Counted from the first letter of the stretch, positions 1-9,539 are shown. The stretch: 64,000 nucleotides of DNA from Pseudomonas oryzihabitans (GCF_007665395.1 NZ_VDND01000016.1:1-64000), one strand, 5' to 3'. The notes: generated by a model from the sequence alone, not told the origin. Translations and numbers: made by a program.

Positions 1-400
1 GGCCCTGGCCGAGCGCGCCGGTTCGCTGCTCGACGAAATGGTACCGTCCATCAGCAAGACCTCCGATCTGGTACAGGAAATCGCCGCAGCGTCCGAAGAA
101 CAGAGTAGCGGAGTCACTCAGATCAATAGCGCCATGCTGCAACTCAACCAGATCACCCAACAGAACGCCTCGGCCTCCGAGGAGCTGGCCGCCACGGCGG
201 AAGAGATGAGCGGTCAGGCCGAGCAGCTGCAGCGGCTGATGGGCTTCTTCAATACCGGCGACGGCCGTGTGGTCCAGGACCTCGAGCGTGCCATCGAGCA
301 GGCTCGCCCGGTCGTGGCCCGGGCGCCCCAGCCGGCCCCGCGCCGCACCCTGCTGGCCGCGGGCGGCCTGCCGGACGGTTACGTCCGCTTCCCGGAGTAA
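1..400 (+). CDS. methyl-accepting chemotaxis protein, C-terminal fragment (cut by window edge)
   Basis: The reading frame is open from base 2 to the TAA at 398-400, so this is the 3' end of a receptor that starts outside the window. The visible part is the descending arm of an MCP signalling hairpin, with the methylation-region segment ASEEQSSGV and the [17 protein letters not shown] run, followed by a Pro/Ala-rich tail. It is nearly identical over this stretch to the receptor at 994-2649, which suggests duplication. The CheW gene begins 7 bases downstream, so the two are probably co-transcribed. The sensor domain cannot be seen. Confidence 0.9.
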   Translation, partial: ALAERAGSLLDEMVPSISKTSDLVQEIAAASEEQSSGVTQINSAMLQLNQITQQNASASEELAATAEEMSGQAEQLQRLMGFFNTGDGRVVQDLERAIEQARPVVARAPQPAPRRTLLAAGGLPDGYVRFPE

Positions 401-407
401 TGGCGTC

Positions 408-911
408 ATGAATGCCCTGACCCTTGGCGACATCGTTCACGAACACCTGGGACACCAGCACCTGACCTTCGTGGTCAAGGGCGAGACCTACGCGGTGGAT
501 ACCCTCGCCGTGCGCGAGATCATCGAGTTCGGCCAGCTGACCCAGGTGCCCTTGATGCCGGCCTGCATTCGCGGCGTGATCAACCTGCGCGGCGCCGTGG
601 TGCCGGTGGTCGATCTGGAGGCGCGCTTCGGAGGCGCGCCGACCCGCGTCGGTCCGCGCACCTGCATCGTCATCCTCGAGGTGAGCAATGCCGAGGACAC
701 CCAGGTGCTGGGCGTGGTGGTCGACGCGGTGAGCGAGGTGCTGGAGATCGCCGCGGCGGACATCCGTCCGGCGCCGGCCTTCGGCAGTCGCCTGGCGCCG
801 CATTTCATCGCCGGCATGGTCAAGTCCGCCGAAGGCTTCGTGACCTTGCTCGACGTAACCCGGGTGCTGGACGTCGCCGAACTGGCCAGTCTCGCCCAGG
901 CGAGTGCCTAG
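408..911 (+). CDS. CheW-type coupling protein (first copy)
   Basis: This 167-residue single CheW domain protein would link receptors to CheA in the cytoplasmic chemosensory array. The family core is visible as VREIIEFG, the IRGVINLRG loop near residues 65-73 and VVPVVDLE. The ATG at 408 was chosen because it follows the receptor stop by 7 bases and gives a normal CheW length; the longer open frame upstream overlaps the receptor in another phase. It has a short N-terminal extension compared with the second CheW at 2649-3119, with which it shares many blocks. Function is known for the family; the receptor it serves is inferred. Confidence 0.9.
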   Translation: MNALTLGDIVHEHLGHQHLTFVVKGETYAVDTLAVREIIEFGQLTQVPLMPACIRGVINLRGAVVPVVDLEARFGGAPTRVGPRTCIVILEVSNAEDTQVLGVVVDAVSEVLEIAAADIRPAPAFGSRLAPHFIAGMVKSAEGFVTLLDVTRVLDVAELASLAQASA

Positions 912-993
912 CCACCCCAATCCCCCTGGTGTCAGCGGCGTTCGCCGGCGCTACGAGAACACAGCGGTACATCGCGCCGGAGGCGCCCTCGAT

Positions 994-2649
994 ATGCTCA
1001 CCAATCTTCGCGTCTCGACCAAGCTGGCGATCGGCTTCGGTGCCGCCATCTTCATGCTCCTGCTGACGATCGGCGTGGCGATCCTGAACATGGAGAAGAT
1101 GAAGGAAGCCGCCGACACCATGTCGCAACGCAACTTCCCGCTCACCGTGCTGGCCAATACGCTGTCGCGCAACACCCTGGATTCCGGCCGCCTGATGCGC
1201 AACCTGCTGCTGCAGGACGCCGTCGAGGCGCGGGCCAAGACCCTGGAGGACATCAAGCGGATACGCGCCGAGAACGCCGAGATCCTGGCTGAGCTGGGCA
1301 AGCGGGTGCAGAGCGATGAAGGCAAGCGCCGCCTCAACGCCATCATCGAGACCCGCCAGCGCCTGCAGGACAAGTACACCGAGTTCTTCCGGCTCTTGGA
1401 GGTCGATCGCGGCCAGGCGCGGGATTACCTGCTCAATGTGTTCGCCCCGAACAACAACGAACTCGTCACCGCGGCCAGCGCCCTCAATGAGCACCAGGCT
1501 CAGCGCATGATCGCCTCGGGAGAGGAGGCCACCACCGCCTACGTCGACGCCCGCAACCTGATGATGGTGATCGGTGCGGTCGCCGTGCTGGTGTCGCTGC
1601 TGCTGGGCTACCTGATCGCCCGCAGCCTGATCCGTCAGCTGGGTGGCGAGCCGGCTTATGCCGCCGAAGTGGTGCAGCGCGTCGCCCGTGGCGACCTCAG
1701 CGTCGAGGTGGTGACCCGCGCGGGCGACACCTCCAGCATGCTCGCCTCGGTGCGCACCATGACCACCACCCTGGCGCAGATCATCAGCGATGTGCGCAGC
1801 TCGGCCGATGGCCTGGCCAGCGCCTCCGAGGAGGTCTCGGCCACGGCCCAGAGCATGAGCCAGGCCAGCACCGAGCAGGCCGCCTCGGTCGAGGAGACCA
1901 GCGCCAGCATCGAGCAGATGTCGGCCTCCATCGGCCAGAACACCGAGAACGCCAAGGTCACCGACGGCATGGCCGGCAAGGCCGCGCGGGAAGCGGAGGA
2001 GGGCGGCCAGGCGGTCCGCGAGACGCTGGTGGCCATGAAGACCATCGCCGACAAGATCGGCATCGTCGACGACATCGCCTACCAGACCAACCTGCTGGCC
2101 CTCAACGCCGCCATCGAGGCCGCCCGCGCCGGCGAGCACGGCAAGGGCTTCGCCGTGGTGGCCGCCGAGGTGCGCAAGCTGGCCGAGCGCAGCCAGGTCG
2201 CCGCCCAGGAGATCGGCACCGTGGCCAAGAGCAGCGTCGCCCTGGCCGAGCGCGCCGGGTCGCTGCTGGGCGAGATGGTGCCCTCCATCAACCGGACCTC
2301 CGACCTGGTACAGGAAATCACCGCGGCCTCCGAAGAGCAGAGCGCCGGCGTCGAGCAGATCAACGGCGCCATGCTGCAACTGAGCCAGATCACCCAGCAG
2401 AACGCCTCGGCGTCGGAAGAGCTGGCCGCCACCGCGGAAGAGATGAGCGGCCAGGCCGAACAGCTCCAGCAACTGATGGAATACTTCACCCTGGGCGGTG
2501 CGCCGGCGGCACCGCAGGTCGCGCGCCCCAGCAACAACCGTCCGGGCCCCAGCCTGGCCGAGCGCACCTCGGCGCTGGTCGATACCTCGCGGCGGGTCCC
2601 GCGGGGTAGCGCGCCGGCCGGTTTCGCCCGTTTCGAGGAGCACGCCTGA
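994..2649 (+). CDS. transmembrane methyl-accepting chemotaxis protein
   Basis: A 551-residue receptor. A first membrane helix lies at about residues 10-30. A helical periplasmic domain of the four-helix-bundle type follows. The second membrane helix (about 187-210) is followed by a HAMP segment with GDLSV. The cytoplasmic signalling hairpin has its conserved tip [22 protein letters not shown]. The ATG at 994 places the first membrane helix directly at the N terminus. The C terminus lacks a CheR-tethering pentapeptide of the NWETF type. The gene overlaps the next CheW by one base (TGATG). The ligand cannot be deduced. Confidence 0.95.
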   Translation: MLTNLRVSTKLAIGFGAAIFMLLLTIGVAILNMEKMKEAADTMSQRNFPLTVLANTLSRNTLDSGRLMRNLLLQDAVEARAKTLEDIKRIRAENAEILAELGKRVQSDEGKRRLNAIIETRQRLQDKYTEFFRLLEVDRGQARDYLLNVFAPNNNELVTAASALNEHQAQRMIASGEEATTAYVDARNLMMVIGAVAVLVSLLLGYLIARSLIRQLGGEPAYAAEVVQRVARGDLSVEVVTRAGDTSSMLASVRTMTTTLAQIISDVRSSADGLASASEEVSATAQSMSQASTEQAASVEETSASIEQMSASIGQNTENAKVTDGMAGKAAREAEEGGQAVRETLVAMKTIADKIGIVDDIAYQTNLLALNAAIEAARAGEHGKGFAVVAAEVRKLAERSQVAAQEIGTVAKSSVALAERAGSLLGEMVPSINRTSDLVQEITAASEEQSAGVEQINGAMLQLSQITQQNASASEELAATAEEMSGQAEQLQQLMEYFTLGGAPAAPQVARPSNNRPGPSLAERTSALVDTSRRVPRGSAPAGFARFEEHA

Positions 2650-3119
2650 TGCTATCGCGCCAGTTTCTGACCTTTCAGCTCGCCGGTGATCTCTACGGCG
2701 TCAACACCGCCTGTGTGCGCGAGATCATCGAGTACGGCGCGGTCACCACGGTGCCCATGCTGCCGCCCGCCATCCGCGGCGTGATCAACCTGCGCGGCGC
2801 CGCCGTGCCGGTGATGGACCTCGGCGTACGCTTCCGCCACCAGGTGACCGAGACCTCGCGGCGGAGCTGCATCGTGGTGCTAGAGATCCAGGTCGAAGGG
2901 GGCCCGCAGGTGTTCGGCATCGTCGTGGACGCCGTCTGCGAGGTGCTGGAAATCGCCGCCGACGGCATCGAGCCGGCGCCGCGCTTCGGCGCCGCCATCC
3001 GTACCGACTTCATCCTCGGCATGGCCAAGCAGGGGGCGGGCTTCGTCATCCTGCTCGACATGGACCGGGTGCTGGGCGCAGACGATCTCGCGCAGCTCGC
3101 CGCCGTGACGGCTGCCTGA
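2649..3119 (+). CDS. CheW-type coupling protein (second copy)
   Basis: A 156-residue single CheW domain protein, paralogous to the one at 408-911. The blocks [22 protein letters not shown] and IVVDAVCEVLEIA are shared between them. Its ATG overlaps the receptor stop by one base, so translation is probably coupled to that of its receptor. Two receptor–CheW pairs in a row within one che operon suggest a segmental duplication. CheR follows after 10 bases. Coupling of receptors to CheA is established for the family; specialisation of this copy is inference. Confidence 0.93.
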   Translation: MLSRQFLTFQLAGDLYGVNTACVREIIEYGAVTTVPMLPPAIRGVINLRGAAVPVMDLGVRFRHQVTETSRRSCIVVLEIQVEGGPQVFGIVVDAVCEVLEIAADGIEPAPRFGAAIRTDFILGMAKQGAGFVILLDMDRVLGADDLAQLAAVTAA

Positions 3120-3129
3120 GTACCGGCCC

Positions 3130-3933
3130 ATGGACCTACCCGCCCTGAGCGACAGCGAATTCCGGCAATTCCGCAGCTTCATCTTCCGGGTCGCCGGCAT
3201 CAGCATGTCCGATGCCAAGCGCCCCCTGGTCAGCGGCCGGCTCGCCAAGCGCGTGCGCCAGCGGGGCACGCCCAGCTACGACGCCTACTTCCAGCTGATC
3301 CAGCGCGACCAGGCGGAATGCCAGATCGCGGTCGATCTGCTGACCACCAACGAAACCTATTTCTTTCGCGAGCCCAAGCACTTCGACTTCCTGCGCGAGC
3401 AGGTACTGCCGAATTGGGATCGCCGCCAGCCCTTGCGGCTGTGGAGTGGCGCCTGCTCCTCCGGCGAAGAACCCTATACCCTGGCCATGACCCTGGCCGA
3501 AGGGCTGGGCGAGCGGCCTTGGGAAATCGTCGCGTCCGACCTGAGCACCCGGGTGCTGGCCAAGGCGCGTGGCGCCCAATACCCGCTGGCGGAAGCCGAG
3601 AACATCCCGTCCGCGCTGCTGCGGCGCTATTGCTTCAAGGGCGTGGGCGACAACGATGGCACCTTCCTGGTGGATCCGCGCCTGACCGCGCGGATCTCCT
3701 TCCGGCAGATCAATCTGAACAACTCGCTGCCGGAGCTGGGGACCTTCGACATCATCTTCCTGCGCAACGTGATGATCTACTTCGATCTGCCCACCAAGCG
3801 CCAGGTGGTGTCCCGGCTGGTGCGCCATCTGCGGCCCGGTGGCTACTTCTTCGTCAGCCATTCGGAGAGCCTCAACGGGGTGACCGATGCACTGAAGATG
3901 GTCAGCCCTTCCATCTATCAGCGTCCGCTCTAG
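3130..3933 (+). CDS. cheR: chemotaxis protein methyltransferase CheR
   Basis: A 267-residue enzyme that methylates receptor glutamates with S-adenosylmethionine. The N-terminal helical CheR domain is followed by the SAM-binding core, where [15 protein letters not shown] (around residues 113-127) is the characteristic motif. [10 protein letters not shown] near residue 215 is the other conserved CheR block. Length is typical and no TPR extension is present. It lies between cheW and cheD with gaps of 10 and 2 bases, so it belongs to the same operon. Its substrates are probably the two neighbouring receptors, though neither has an obvious C-terminal tether peptide. Confidence 0.96.
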   Translation: MDLPALSDSEFRQFRSFIFRVAGISMSDAKRPLVSGRLAKRVRQRGTPSYDAYFQLIQRDQAECQIAVDLLTTNETYFFREPKHFDFLREQVLPNWDRRQPLRLWSGACSSGEEPYTLAMTLAEGLGERPWEIVASDLSTRVLAKARGAQYPLAEAENIPSALLRRYCFKGVGDNDGTFLVDPRLTARISFRQINLNNSLPELGTFDIIFLRNVMIYFDLPTKRQVVSRLVRHLRPGGYFFVSHSESLNGVTDALKMVSPSIYQRPL

Positions 3934-3935
3934 CC

Positions 3936-4445
3936 ATGACCGCCCGGCCAGAACTCTTCCTGCGTCCTGGCGAATGGTATTTCGGCGCGGGGGAGCTGCG
4001 CGTCCGCACCATCCTCGGCTCCTGCGTGGCCTTCGTGTTCTGGCATCCCGGTCGCCGGCTCGGCGGCATGACCCATGCGCTGCTGCCCAGTCGCCAGCGT
4101 CCGGCGCCCGGCGCCGTGGCCGATGGGCATTACGTCGACGAGTCCCTCGCCCTGATGTGCACGGCCGTCGCCCGGCACGGGGGCGATCTGGCCGGCTACC
4201 AGGTGCGCCTCTATGGTGGTGGCAACATGTTTCCCCAGCTCCTGCACGGGCGGGCCAGGAATATCGGCGAGCTCAACGTCGACGCCGCCCTCGCGCAACT
4301 CGCCGCGGCCGGCTTGCACGCCGTCCACAGCCATGTCCGGGGCGCCGGCCATCGCAAACTGTCCCTGGACCTCGTCGACGGCCAGGTGCTCATGCAACAG
4401 GTGGGGCTGACTGTTGGCCCGCCGCTCAAGAGACTCATTCCATGA
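3936..4445 (+). CDS. cheD: chemoreceptor glutamine deamidase CheD
   Basis: A 169-residue CheD, which deamidates receptor glutamines and can bind CheC-type phosphatases in other bacteria. The catalytic Cys is in TILGSC (C30) and the His in GGMTH (H47), both at the expected places. The ATG at 3936 lies two bases after the cheR stop. The 3' end overlaps cheB by four bases (ATGA). The order cheR–cheD–cheB is that of the second chemotaxis cluster of P. aeruginosa, as I remember it. A longer frame continuing upstream inside cheR is a shadow. Confidence 0.95.
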   Translation: MTARPELFLRPGEWYFGAGELRVRTILGSCVAFVFWHPGRRLGGMTHALLPSRQRPAPGAVADGHYVDESLALMCTAVARHGGDLAGYQVRLYGGGNMFPQLLHGRARNIGELNVDAALAQLAAAGLHAVHSHVRGAGHRKLSLDLVDGQVLMQQVGLTVGPPLKRLIP

Positions 4446-5512
4446 ACAAGATCAAGGTCCTTATCGTCGACGACTCCGCCGTGGTGCGGCAGGTGCTCGC
4501 CCAGAGTCTCGCCGAGGATCCCGCCATCGAGGTGCTGGGCGTCGCCGCCGACCCGGTGTTCGCCCAGGACAAGATGCGCAAGCAATGGCCCGACGTCATC
4601 GTGCTGGACGTGGAGATGCCGCGCATGGACGGCATCACCTTCCTCAAGAAGATCATGGCCGAGCGTCCGACGCCGGTGGTGATCTGCTCGACCCTGACCG
4701 AGAAGGGCGCCGCCACCACCCTGCAGGCCATGGCCGCCGGGGCGGTCAGCATCGTCACCAAGCCCCAGGCCAATCTCAAGCAATTCCTCAAGGATGCCTC
4801 GGACGACCTCACCAGCGCGGTCAAGGCCGCCGCCAGGGCCAATCCCAAGCGCCTGGCACCGCGCGCCGCCCCCGTGGTACCGCCGCCCAAGCTCAGCGCC
4901 GACGCCATCCTGCCGGCCGGTGGCAGCCCGGCCATGGCGCGCACCACCGAGCGCATCGTCGCCCTGGGTACCTCCACCGGCGGCACCCAGGCGCTGGAAG
5001 CGGTACTCACCACGCTGCCGCGGGTCTGCCCCGGCATCGTGGTGGTCCAGCACATGCCCGAGCGCTTCACCGCGGCCTTCGCCGAGCGGCTGGACCGTCT
5101 CTGCGAGCTGGAAGTGCGCGAGGCGCGCCATGGCGACCGGGTGTTGCCCGGACGGGTACTCATCGCCCCGGGTGGTCGGCACATGCTGCTCAAACGCAGT
5201 GGCGCCCAGTACCAGGTGGATGTGGTCGACGGGCCACCGGTCAGCCGCCATCGGCCCTCGGTGGACGTACTGTTCCGCTCGGTGGCCCGCGCCGCCGGCA
5301 GCAATGCCCTCGGCATCATCATGACCGGCATGGGCGACGATGGCGCCCGGGGGCTCAAGGAATTGCGCGACGCCGGTGGCCGCACGCTGGGCCAGGACGA
5401 AGACAGCTGCGTGGTCTACGGCATGCCCAAGGAAGCCATGAAACTCGGCGCGGTGGAGCAGGAGATCGGCCTGAACCAGATCGCCGCAGCCATCCTCAAA
5501 GGCGGTTGCTAG
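4442..5512 (+). CDS. cheB: chemotaxis response regulator / receptor methylesterase CheB
   Basis: A 356-residue protein with an N-terminal receiver domain (acidic pocket D10/D11, phosphoacceptor D56 in VIVLDVEMP). A linker follows, then the methylesterase domain from about residue 165. The catalytic Ser sits in GTSTGG, with VQHMP and GMGDDG as the other active-site blocks. It removes methyl groups placed by CheR and is activated by CheA. The ATG overlaps the cheD stop, so it is the distal gene of this operon. cheA and cheY are not in the window and should lie upstream. Confidence 0.96.
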   Translation: MNKIKVLIVDDSAVVRQVLAQSLAEDPAIEVLGVAADPVFAQDKMRKQWPDVIVLDVEMPRMDGITFLKKIMAERPTPVVICSTLTEKGAATTLQAMAAGAVSIVTKPQANLKQFLKDASDDLTSAVKAAARANPKRLAPRAAPVVPPPKLSADAILPAGGSPAMARTTERIVALGTSTGGTQALEAVLTTLPRVCPGIVVVQHMPERFTAAFAERLDRLCELEVREARHGDRVLPGRVLIAPGGRHMLLKRSGAQYQVDVVDGPPVSRHRPSVDVLFRSVARAAGSNALGIIMTGMGDDGARGLKELRDAGGRTLGQDEDSCVVYGMPKEAMKLGAVEQEIGLNQIAAAILKGGC

Positions 5513-5565
5513 ACGAACTTGTGGGGCGCGCCGCACTCCAAGCGCCAGCACGCAAGGAGAGCCCC

Positions 5566-6141
5566 ATGTTCGACATCTGCCACTGGATCAACGAACCCGA
5601 GACCTGGCTGGCCGAGGCCGATCGGTTGCGCGTCATCACCGATCGCCACAGTGACTTCTGGCGCCAGACCCATGACGGGAGCGAGCGCCACAGCGGCCAT
5701 TTCTTCGGTGCCCGGGTCACCAGCGGCTTCACCGCCCAGCTAAGGGTCGCCGCACGCTGCAAGAACCAGGGCGATCACGCCGGTCTGATGGTGCGGATCG
5801 ATGACCAGCACTGGCTGCGCGCCGGCATCGGCTATTTCGACGACACCCCGCAGTTGCTGAGCGTCTTGACCCTGGGTCGTTCCGACCTGGCGCTCGGCGC
5901 GCCGCTGGGCGAACGGGAAGACGTCTGGCTGAGGATCACCCTGACCCAGGGCACCCTGCGCGTGCAGGCATCGTTCGACGGCCAGCGCTGGCCGCTGCTG
6001 CGGCTGGCCAGTGTGCCGGCGGCGGCGGAATACCGGGTCGGCCCGGTGTGCGGCACGCCGGAGCGCGGCGGCATGGAGGTGGCGTTCAGCGACTTCGGCC
6101 TGCAGGCCCCGCTGCAGCGAGGCCTCGCCGACCTGAGTTGA
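5566..6141 (+). CDS. DUF1349 family protein (concanavalin-like fold)
   Basis: A 191-residue protein with no signal peptide. It matches the DUF1349 pattern: an N-terminal W/DFW segment, then AGLMVRIDD and WLRAGI, and a terminal FSDFGL. Family members have a concanavalin-A-like beta-sandwich and have been annotated as regulators of enolase or carbohydrate-binding proteins, but the role is not settled. An AAGGAGAGC ribosome site precedes the ATG at 5566. It starts 53 bases after cheB with no terminator seen, so read-through is possible. Function unknown. Confidence 0.8.
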   Translation: MFDICHWINEPETWLAEADRLRVITDRHSDFWRQTHDGSERHSGHFFGARVTSGFTAQLRVAARCKNQGDHAGLMVRIDDQHWLRAGIGYFDDTPQLLSVLTLGRSDLALGAPLGEREDVWLRITLTQGTLRVQASFDGQRWPLLRLASVPAAAEYRVGPVCGTPERGGMEVAFSDFGLQAPLQRGLADLS

Positions 6142-6156
6142 GGCGGGGAAGGGCGT

Positions 6157-6627
6157 TCAGCCGACGGTGACGGGGGGCAGCTCCACCTGCTGGACCTGCA
6201 CCGGCTTGCGCGGAGCGACCACCTTGGCCACGCCGTCCACGACCTTGTCGCCGTGCTGGTTGAACACCCGGGTGGCCAGGTTCACGCGGAATTTCGGCAG
6301 CTTTTCCAGCACCTCGATTTCCACCGTCAGGGTATCGCCCAGCTTGACCGGCTTCTCGAAGGTCATGGTCTGGTCGACATACAGGGTACCCGGGCCGGGC
6401 AGGTTGCAGGCCACCGCCGCGCTGATCAGGGCGCCGCTGAGCATGCCGTGGGCGATGGGCTCGCGAAACAGCGTCTTGGCAGCGAATTCGGCATCCAGGT
6501 GCAGCGGGTTGCAATCGCCGGAGAGGGCGGCGAACAGCAGGACGTCACGCTGCTCGATGGTGCGGGTCACGGTCACCTTCTGGCCGATCTCGAGGGCTTC
6601 ATAAGGGATGTTTTCGGTCAGGCTCAT
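6157..6627 (-). CDS. phaJ1: (R)-specific enoyl-CoA hydratase, MaoC/PhaJ type
   Basis: A 156-residue hot-dog-fold hydratase. It hydrates trans-2-enoyl-CoA to (R)-3-hydroxyacyl-CoA, linking beta-oxidation to polyhydroxyalkanoate precursors. The active-site Asp and His lie in GDCNPLHLD (D38, H43), with the five-residue spacing of this family. IAHGMLSGALISA and LPGPGT are diagnostic. The whole protein closely resembles P. aeruginosa PhaJ1 as I remember it. The ATG at 6627 was chosen for the family length; the frame stays open for 17 more codons upstream. It is divergent from fadD1 with a shared control region. Confidence 0.85.
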   Translation of the reverse strand: MSLTENIPYEALEIGQKVTVTRTIEQRDVLLFAALSGDCNPLHLDAEFAAKTLFREPIAHGMLSGALISAAVACNLPGPGTLYVDQTMTFEKPVKLGDTLTVEIEVLEKLPKFRVNLATRVFNQHGDKVVDGVAKVVAPRKPVQVQQVELPPVTVG

Positions 6628-6733
6628 GACGCGCTCCGGCAGCTGTGAGAGGGCGGCAGACGCCGCGAAGCCGGGCATTCTACCCAGGCTCGGGGCGCGA
6701 GGCTAATCGGCTCGGGGAAAAGCCTGGAGATAG

Positions 6734-6761
6734 TATGACCATGCTTGACCGTTTGGTCATA
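6734..6761. promoter_or_regulatory. palindromic operator in the phaJ1–fadD1 divergent promoter region
   Basis: TATGACCA at 6734-6741 and its exact reverse complement TGGTCATA at 6754-6761 flank a third half-site TGACC at 6746-6750. Two overlapping inverted repeats therefore share the right arm. The layout looks like a TetR- or GntR-type operator set between a hydratase gene and an acyl-CoA ligase gene. An acyl-CoA or fatty-acid-responsive repressor is a natural guess. It does not match the PsrA consensus I remember (GAAAC-N4-GTTTC). Confidence 0.5.
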
Positions 6762-6858
6762 AGGTGACGTTAAGGGCGCATATTGATGCTGTTGCGGGCA
6801 AGGCAAAGCTGCTAGGCTCGCAGGGCCGGTTCACTGCTGATCACGGCACTCTCCCACG

Positions 6859-6870
6859 AACAATAACCAA
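6859..6870 (+). promoter_or_regulatory. A-rich CA motif near the fadD1 ribosome site (possible Hfq/Crc target)
   Basis: AACAATAACCAA lies just upstream of the AGGAG at 6875-6879. Unpaired AAnAAnAA motifs beside the ribosome site are the Pseudomonas signature for catabolite repression by Hfq with Crc. Fatty-acid catabolic genes are plausible targets. This is a motif match only. Confidence 0.3.
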
Positions 6871-6887
6871 GAGCAGGAGCGGGCTGC

Positions 6888-8567
6888 ATGATGCCGAATT
6901 TCTGGAGTGACAAATATCCCGAGGGCATCCAGACAGACATAGACCCGGGACGCTATCGCAACGTCCTGGCGGTATTTCGCGAAGCCTGCCAGACCTATGC
7001 CGAGCGCCCGGCCTTCAGCAACCTGGGCCGTACCCTGAGCTACCGCGAGCTCTATCAGCTTTCGGGCCAGTTCGCCGCCTACCTGCAGAAGCATACCGAC
7101 CTGCAACCGGGCGATCGCATCGCCGTGCAGATGCCCAACGTGCTGCAGTATCCGGTGGTGGTCTTCGGCGCCATGCGCGCCGGCCTGGTGGTGGTCAACA
7201 CCAACCCGCTCTACACCGCGCGCGAGATGCAGCACCAGTTCAAGGACTCCGGCGCGCGGGCGCTGGTCTGCCTGGCCAACATGGCGCACCTCGCCGAGCA
7301 GGTGCTGCCGCAGACCGATATCCGCCATGTCATCGTCACCGAGGTCGGCGACCTGCTGCCGACCTTCAAGCGGCTGCTGGTCAATGCCGTGGTGCGCCAT
7401 GTGAAGAAGATGGTACCGGCCTACCGCATTCCCCATTCGATCCGCTTCGTCGACGCCATGACCAAGGGCGAGCACGTCGATTTCGCCGACGCCGATCCGG
7501 CGGGGGAGGACGTCGCCGTGCTGCAATACACCGGCGGCACCACCGGCATCGCCAAGGGCGCCATGCTGACCCACGGCAACCTGGTGGCCAACATGCTGCA
7601 GTGCCAGGTGCTGATGACCAAGTACCTGGGCGGTGGTGCCCAGGTGATGATCGCGCCGCTGCCGCTCTATCACATCTATGCCTTCACCATTCACTGCATG
7701 GCCATGCTCATCCAGGGCAACCACAATGTCCTGATCACCAATCCGCGCGACCTGCCGGCCTTGGTCAAGGAACTCAAGCAGTGGCGCTTCAACGGCTTCG
7801 TCGGCCTCAATACCCTGTTCGCCGCCCTGTGCAACAACGAGGAATTCCGCCAGCTGGATTTCTCCCAGCTCAAGGTGACCTTCTCCGGTGGCATGGCCCT
7901 GCAGCAGTCCGTGGCGCTGCGCTGGGAAGAGGTGACCGGCTGCGGCATCTGCGAAGGCTATGGTATGACCGAGACCAGCCCGGTGGTGAGTTTCAATCCG
8001 CTGGAGCGCCGCCGGCTGGGTACCATCGGCGTGCCGGTGCCGGGGACCGACTGCAAGGTGGTGGACGCCGATGGCGTGGCCCAGGGCTTCGACACCCCCG
8101 GTGAACTCTGCGTTAAGGGGCCCCAGGTGATGAAGGGCTACTGGCTGAGACCTGAGGCCACCGCCGAGGTGCTGGATGCCGAGGGCTGGCTGCGCACCGG
8201 CGACATCGCCATCATCGAGCCGGATGGCTACCTGCGAATCGTCGACCGCAAGAAGGACATGATCCTGGTGTCCGGTTTCAACGTCTATCCCAACGAGCTG
8301 GAAGAGGTGCTCTCCCAGCTGCCCGGGGTGCTGCAGTGTGCGGCCATCGGTATCCCCGACGAGGTGGCGGGCGAGAAGATCAAGGTATTCGTGGTGCCCA
8401 AGCCCGGTGCGTCCCTGACCACCGAGCAGGTGCTCAAGCACATGCATGACCACGTCACCGGCTACAAGCGACCCAAGCTGGTGGAATTCCGCGACAGCCT
8501 GCCGACCACCAACGTCGGCAAGATCCTGCGCCGCGAGCTGCGTGACGCCGAACTCAAGAAGGCGTAA
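6888..8567 (+). CDS. fadD1: long-chain-fatty-acid–CoA ligase FadD1
   Basis: A 559-residue adenylate-forming enzyme that activates long-chain fatty acids to acyl-CoA at the inner membrane for beta-oxidation. The ATP-binding loop is YTGGTTGIAKGA (about residue 213). The second core motif is YGMTETSP, and the C-terminal DRKKDMI block precedes the catalytic Lys region near TNVGKILRR. The N terminus (MMPNFWSDKYPEGI) resembles P. aeruginosa FadD1 more than FadD2. In P. aeruginosa, as I recall, fadD1 and fadD2 are adjacent; here there is only one copy. AGGAG at 6875-6879 supports the start at 6888. Confidence 0.9.
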   Translation: MMPNFWSDKYPEGIQTDIDPGRYRNVLAVFREACQTYAERPAFSNLGRTLSYRELYQLSGQFAAYLQKHTDLQPGDRIAVQMPNVLQYPVVVFGAMRAGLVVVNTNPLYTAREMQHQFKDSGARALVCLANMAHLAEQVLPQTDIRHVIVTEVGDLLPTFKRLLVNAVVRHVKKMVPAYRIPHSIRFVDAMTKGEHVDFADADPAGEDVAVLQYTGGTTGIAKGAMLTHGNLVANMLQCQVLMTKYLGGGAQVMIAPLPLYHIYAFTIHCMAMLIQGNHNVLITNPRDLPALVKELKQWRFNGFVGLNTLFAALCNNEEFRQLDFSQLKVTFSGGMALQQSVALRWEEVTGCGICEGYGMTETSPVVSFNPLERRRLGTIGVPVPGTDCKVVDADGVAQGFDTPGELCVKGPQVMKGYWLRPEATAEVLDAEGWLRTGDIAIIEPDGYLRIVDRKKDMILVSGFNVYPNELEEVLSQLPGVLQCAAIGIPDEVAGEKIKVFVVPKPGASLTTEQVLKHMHDHVTGYKRPKLVEFRDSLPTTNVGKILRRELRDAELKKA

Positions 8568-8591
8568 CGGAGCGCCTGCACATCCCCCGTA

Positions 8592-8618
8592 CCGCTACCT
8601 CTCGTCGACTGGTAGCGG
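8592..8618 (+). terminator. possible terminator hairpin after fadD1
   Basis: CCGCTACC (8592-8599) pairs with GGTAGCGG (8611-8618) across an 11-base loop, 25 bases after the fadD1 stop. There is no clear T-run, so intrinsic termination is uncertain. Confidence 0.35.
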
Positions 8619-8720
8619 CGCGGCGCTTCGCCGAGCATGGTTTTCGCAAGAGGTTCGGGTATAAACCGCAGGCGGCATTTTGCCGTCATGACCTCCGACC
8701 TCTCTCCTCGAGGACACACC

Positions 8721-9500
8721 ATGCGAATTCGCGTAAGCCAGGCCTTGCTCGGTCTCCTGCTGCTGGGCTCCACCGTGCTTGGCCAGGCGCAGGCCGGTGA
8801 ACCCATCCGCGTCCTGTTCGTGGGCAACAGCTACACCTTCGTCAACGACCTGCCGGCCATGGTCCGTCAAATGTCCGTCGACGCCGGTCAGCCGCGCCCG
8901 CTGGACGTCAAGCATGTGACCTTCAGTGGCGCCAGCCTCGAGGAACACTGGAAGCGCCACGATGTACAGGACGAACTGGCCAAGGCCCAGTACGACTACG
9001 TGGTGATCCAGGATCACAGCATGATGCCGGTGAAGAATCCCGACCTCACCCGCCAGTACGTACGCCTGATCGCTGACCTGGCCCGCCAGGATGGTGCCCA
9101 ACCGATCCTCTACCTGACCTGGGCACGGCAGAACAACCCGACCATGCAGGCGCAGCTGGACGGCGTCTACACCCCCCTGGCCAAGGAAACCGGCGCGCTG
9201 CTGGCGCCCGTGGGGCAGGCCTGGCAGAAGGCCCTGGCCGAGCAGCCGGCACCCGGCCTGTTCCTGCCCGATGGTAGCCATCCGTCCTTCACCGGCACCT
9301 ACCTGACCGCCTCGGTGTTCTATGCGCTGATCTACGGTACCCGCCCGCCGTTGCCGGCCGCCGCGGACAAGATCAAGTTCGATCACGCCGACCCGGCCGA
9401 CCTGCAGCAGGACGCCTGGAAGGCGCTGCAGTCCCTGGACATGGCCCTGCGCACGCCGCCCGCCAAGCTGAACATGGCGAGCGCCCAAGCCAAGCGCTGA
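8721..9500 (+). CDS. secreted SGNH/GDSL-like hydrolase
   Basis: A 259-residue protein with a Sec signal peptide (about residues 1-26, ending AQAGE). The mature part starts with an SGNH-like block I, VLFVGNSYTF. It ends with PDGSHPSFTGTY, which supplies the Asp and His of the catalytic triad. Such proteins hydrolyse ester bonds in lipids or carbohydrates in the periplasm or outside; the substrate is not predictable. The ATG at 8721 was chosen because the signal peptide begins there. A hairpin follows the stop at once, so the gene is probably monocistronic. Confidence 0.75.
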   Translation: MRIRVSQALLGLLLLGSTVLGQAQAGEPIRVLFVGNSYTFVNDLPAMVRQMSVDAGQPRPLDVKHVTFSGASLEEHWKRHDVQDELAKAQYDYVVIQDHSMMPVKNPDLTRQYVRLIADLARQDGAQPILYLTWARQNNPTMQAQLDGVYTPLAKETGALLAPVGQAWQKALAEQPAPGLFLPDGSHPSFTGTYLTASVFYALIYGTRPPLPAAADKIKFDHADPADLQQDAWKALQSLDMALRTPPAKLNMASAQAKR

Positions 9501-9509
9501 TCCCGGTCG

Positions 9510-9539
9510 GGCCCTGCGCGACGTCCGTCGCGCAGGGCC
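9510..9539 (+). terminator. terminator-like hairpin after the SGNH hydrolase gene
   Basis: A perfect 13-bp stem runs from 9510-9522 (GGCCCTGCGCGAC) to 9527-9539, closed by the loop GTCC, nine bases after the stop codon. Only a weak CTTTT tract occurs, about 15 bases downstream. Confidence 0.6.

Noticed and set aside
820-2643. 607-residue antisense open frame opposite the receptor gene
   Set aside because: It is an antisense shadow of high-GC coding sequence: low-complexity Gly/His/Gln-rich translation, no ribosome site, and the opposite strand is a clear MCP.
6624-6806. 60-residue minus-strand frame over the phaJ1–fadD1 control region
   Set aside because: It overlaps the phaJ1 start and the operator palindrome, and its translation resembles no protein.
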